Shown here one piece after another: positions 61,067-64,000 of a DNA stretch of 64,000 nucleotides; positions within the stretch are counted from its first letter, which is position 1; the number at the start of each line of letters is the position of its first letter. The DNA is taken from the NCBI RefSeq assembly GCF_001644605.1, contig NZ_CP011388.1:3376501-3440500 (forward strand), given 5' to 3'. Below the pieces are notes generated by a model. That model was not told where the DNA came from, ran no database searches, and was given only the letters and a program-made list of their open reading frames with translations. Position numbers and translations under genes: made by a program. The stretch is from Paenibacillus swuensis (lineage in GTDB: Bacteria > Bacillota > Bacilli > Paenibacillales > DY6).

Positions 61067-62308
61067 ATGAGCGAAGAAACTTATATCCAGCAATTGTTTG
61101 CGGAACGAATCGGCGGGGCTAATTACGGTAAAGGTACAGCGATTTACAAGTTTGAGAAAATCAAGCGCGCGAAAGCGGCCGCCAAGAAAGAACATCCCGA
61201 TGTGGAACTGATCGATATGGGGGTCGGCGAACCGGATGAGATGGCGGATGCGGGTATCGTGGCTAAGCTGGCTGAAGAAGCGGCTAAGCCTGAGAATCGC
61301 GGTTATGCGGATAACGGAATTGTTGAATTTAAAACTGCGGCAGCCGCTTATTTAAAAAATGTTTTCAATGTAGACGGCATTGACGCGGAAACTGAGATTG
61401 TGCATTCCATCGGTTCCAAGCCTGCATTGGCTATGCTTCCTTCTTGCTTTATCAACCCAGGCGACGTCACGATTATGACCGTACCCGGGTATCCGGTTCT
61501 TGGAACCCACACGAAATATCTGGGCGGCGAAGTGCATAACGTTCAGTTGACGAAGGAAAACAACTTCTTGCCTGATCTGGATGCGATTCCGACAGAAATC
61601 GCCGAGCGCGCCAAGCTTCTATACCTGAACTATCCTAATAATCCTACAGGCGCAAGCGCTACGGTTGAATTTTTCACGAAGGTCGTAGCTTTCGCGAAGA
61701 AATATGATATTGTTGTTGTACATGACGCGCCATACGCCGCATTGACCTATGACGGCTTGAAGCCGTTAAGCTTTCTGTCCGTGCCGGGTGCCAAAGAAGT
61801 GGGCGTGGAGCTTCATTCCTTGTCCAAATCTTATAACATGACCGGTTGGAGAATCGGATTTGTAGCCGGTAATCCGCTTGTAGTTAAAGCATTCAGTGAT
61901 GTAAAAGACAACAATGACTCCGGACAGTTTATGGCGATCCAAAAGGCCGCGGCTTGGGGATTAAACAATCCTCAAATTACTGAGAAAATTGCGGAGAAGT
62001 ACTCCAGAAGGCACAACATGCTGGTTGGAGCCTTGAATGAAGTTGGCTTTAAAGCAGAGAAGCCTAAAGGTTCGTTCTTCTTGTACGTGGAAGCGCCTAA
62101 AGGAATTAAAGGCGGTCAACGCTTCGAATCCGCGGAAGACTTCTCCCAGTATTTGATCCGTGAGAAACTGATTTCTACGGTGCCTTGGGATGATGCGGGT
62201 AAATTTGTTCGTTTCTCTGTTACTTTTATCGCGCAGGGAGAGGAACAAGAAGCTCTTGTTATTGATGAAATCAAACGCCGTCTGACCGATGTTGAATTTG
62301 AATTCTAA
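61067..62308 (+). CDS. dapL: LL-diaminopimelate aminotransferase-like class I/II aminotransferase
   Basis: A 413-residue PLP aminotransferase. The PLP lysine is K254 in SLSKSYNMTGWRIGFVAGNP; conserved YPNNPTG and ELIDMGVGEPD segments are present. It resembles DapL-type enzymes, which convert tetrahydrodipicolinate directly to LL-diaminopimelate. This would supply the meso-DAP used by the DNPR-type MurE in this window; a related aminotransferase role is not excluded. Start: ATG 61067 with AGGGAGAGG 6 nt upstream; the longer frame from 61028 has no ribosome site. It interrupts the expected rluD-pyrR adjacency. The pyr promoter begins 11 bases after its stop. Confidence 0.8.
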   Translation: MSEETYIQQLFAERIGGANYGKGTAIYKFEKIKRAKAAAKKEHPDVELIDMGVGEPDEMADAGIVAKLAEEAAKPENRGYADNGIVEFKTAAAAYLKNVFNVDGIDAETEIVHSIGSKPALAMLPSCFINPGDVTIMTVPGYPVLGTHTKYLGGEVHNVQLTKENNFLPDLDAIPTEIAERAKLLYLNYPNNPTGASATVEFFTKVVAFAKKYDIVVVHDAPYAALTYDGLKPLSFLSVPGAKEVGVELHSLSKSYNMTGWRIGFVAGNPLVVKAFSDVKDNNDSGQFMAIQKAAAWGLNNPQITEKIAEKYSRRHNMLVGALNEVGFKAEKPKGSFFLYVEAPKGIKGGQRFESAEDFSQYLIREKLISTVPWDDAGKFVRFSVTFIAQGEEQEALVIDEIKRRLTDVEFEF

Positions 62309-62318
62309 TAACGTATGC

Positions 62319-62347
62319 TTGACATCTTTTGTCGAAAGTGTCATAAT
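62319..62347 (+). promoter_or_regulatory. Promoter of the pyr operon
   Basis: TTGACA (62319-62324) and CATAAT (62342-62347) are separated by exactly 17 bp. Confidence 0.85.
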
Positions 62348-62376
62348 CCTCTTAGTTGAATAGAACCTTTAAAAAC

Positions 62377-62531
62377 AGTCCCGTGAGGCTGGCAAGGTTA
62401 CGTTAAGAGGTCGAATCCGGATTTCGGTCGGAGTGCATGCGTGCAGTCTAGCAGAATCACTGAGGATTCATGGCTTTCTATAGGTGTACGAACGTACAAC
62501 CTCCTTGTCTACGGGCATGGGGGTTTTTTTT
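62377..62531 (+). promoter_or_regulatory. PyrR-dependent attenuator of the pyr operon
   Basis: AGTCCCGTGAGGCT (62377-62390) matches the PyrR binding-loop consensus (ARUCCNGNGAGGYU) in the anti-antiterminator. Downstream, AACCTCC and GGGGGTT form a terminator stem ending in a T-tract (62498-62531). In the known mechanism, PyrR with UMP binds the loop and favours the terminator. Confidence 0.9.
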
Positions 62532-62547
62532 GTGCGGAAAAGGTTAA

Positions 62548-63129
<582 letters not shown>

Positions 63130-63134
63130 TCATC

Positions 63135-64000
63135 ATGGCCGACACAGCAACCAAAACCAAGGAAAACAGCTTATTGGGTCTGAAAGAATTAAGCGCAGGC
63201 GACATCGTTTCCATCCTGGATCGGGCGGCGTACTGGGAAGCATCATTCCCGAAACAAACGGACACCTTACATGGCAAATTTATAGCGAATATGTTTTTTG
63301 AAAACAGCACACGCACTCGCTTCTCCTTTGAGATGGCGCAGAAGCGTCTTGGCGCGCAGGTGATGAACTTCGCAGCCGCGGCTTCATCGGTGCAAAAAGG
63401 GGAATCCGTTTATGACACGGTCCGCACACTGGAGTCCACCGGGGTGGATGCGGGAGTGATTCGACTAAAGCCTATCGGATTATTGGCGGAAATCGCGCAG
63501 AAAATCAAGATGCCGCTAATTAACGCGGGTGACGGCAACAATGAGCATCCGACACAAGCCCTGCTCGATTTATACACCATGCGCAAGCATTTCGGTGAGA
63601 TTCGCGGTTTGACAGTGTCCATCATCGGAGACATCAACCATAGTCGGGTAGCGCGCTCCAATCTGTGGGCGCTGACGAAATTAGGAGCCAAAGTTCAATT
63701 TTGCGCACCTGAAACAATGAAAGCACCTGACCTTGCGGGGCTTGCTCCTTATGTCAGTATAGATGAGGCCATCCGCGCGGATGTTGTGATGATGTTGCGG
63801 GTACAGCTGGAAAGGCATGAGCAGGGCCTGATGACAACCGCCGAAGAGTATAGAGCTAACTACGGACTTACTGTGGAACGGATGCATGCCATGGCGAAGC
63901 ACGCCATTATCATGCATCCGGCGCCGATTAACCGTGATGTAGAGATCGACGATGAACTGGTGGAACATGAGAAATCGAAAATTTTTGAACAGATGAGCAA
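63135..64000 (+). CDS. pyrB: Aspartate carbamoyltransferase PyrB (3' end beyond window)
   Basis: The frame is open from ATG 63135 to the end, giving 288 codons of a protein of about 305. It condenses carbamoyl phosphate with aspartate in pyrimidine synthesis. Carbamoyl-phosphate motif FFENSTRTRFSFE is at about residues 55-67, followed by SSVQKGESVYDTVRTLES and GDGNNEHPTQALLDLYTM; the C-terminal half has SIIGDINHSRVARSN and MHPAPINRDVEI. AGGGGATAAT gives a ribosome site about 8 nt upstream. The stop codon and operon genes after pyrB lie outside the window. The call is certain; only the end is missing. Confidence 0.96.
   Translation, partial: MADTATKTKENSLLGLKELSAGDIVSILDRAAYWEASFPKQTDTLHGKFIANMFFENSTRTRFSFEMAQKRLGAQVMNFAAAASSVQKGESVYDTVRTLESTGVDAGVIRLKPIGLLAEIAQKIKMPLINAGDGNNEHPTQALLDLYTMRKHFGEIRGLTVSIIGDINHSRVARSNLWALTKLGAKVQFCAPETMKAPDLAGLAPYVSIDEAIRADVVMMLRVQLERHEQGLMTTAEEYRANYGLTVERMHAMAKHAIIMHPAPINRDVEIDDELVEHEKSKIFEQMS

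Overview
This window looks like chromosomal core DNA from a spore-forming, low-to-mid-GC Firmicute, most likely Paenibacillus or a close relative in the Paenibacillaceae. The evidence is the complete division and cell-wall (dcw) cluster with spoVD and spoVE, the spoIIGA-sigE-sigG sporulation block, bacillithiol synthesis (bshC), an LL-diaminopimelate aminotransferase, frequent TTG/GTG starts behind strong AGGAGG-type ribosome sites, and a T-box leader and a PyrR attenuator. Gene order follows Bacillus subtilis segments (ylaG-ylaH-ylaJ-ylaK; ylbO-ylbQ-yllA-mraZ through ftsZ; spoIIG-ylm-divIVA-ileS-lspA-pyrR-pyrB) with local insertions. Species is inferred, not proven.

Layout. 1-2.7 kb: 3' end of thiI, two divergent TerC-family membrane proteins and a small membrane protein. 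2.8-9.2 kb: the typA (ylaG) block with a YlaH-like protein, an LCP cell-wall ligase, a YhcN/YlaJ lipoprotein and PhoH/YlaK, plus a previously unlisted 42-residue Cys-rich ORF (6400-6528) with its own promoter, Shine-Dalgarno and terminator. 9.3-13.2 kb: an orphan extracellular solute-binding protein, a coiled-coil exported protein, a MidA-type methyltransferase and a DUF2626 protein. 13.5-15.7 kb: rsfA, panE and a DUF3397 gene. 16.0-21.7 kb: a complete oligopeptide ABC operon (oppABCDF) behind a CodY-like box. 21.9-26.1 kb: bshC, adenosylhomocysteinase and a DUF4349 lipoprotein. 26.2-45.9 kb: the dcw cluster mraZ-rsmH-ftsL-pbpB-spoVD-murE-murF-mraY-murD-spoVE-murG-murB-murA-divIB-ftsA-ftsZ. 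46.1-48.7 kb: spoIIGA-sigE-sigG. 48.8-50.8 kb: a MarR regulator and a phospholipase-D-like protein on the minus strand. 51.0-55.1 kb: ylmC-pgeF-ylmE-sepF-ylmG-ylmH-divIVA. 55.1-64.0 kb: T-box-controlled ileS, a DUF5665 gene, a YteA/DksA-like gene, lspA, rluD-type synthase, dapL, and the start of the pyr operon (pyrR, pyrB cut by the window end).

The genes act together mainly in building and dividing the cell envelope: DapL feeds meso-DAP synthesis, MurA-MurG and MraY make lipid II, PBP2B/SpoVD and SpoVE/FtsW polymerise and cross-link it, and FtsA, FtsZ, SepF, DivIB, FtsL and DivIVA place and run the septum. The sporulation genes redirect this machinery. The most unusual signals are the tiny Cys-rich ORF, sharply bounded GC-rich segments inside otherwise ordinary core genes (panE, bshC, murD), a 30-bp coding tandem repeat expanded inside bshC, and a long inverted repeat in the murG-murB gap. 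No rRNA, tRNA, CRISPR array, prophage or insertion sequence was seen.
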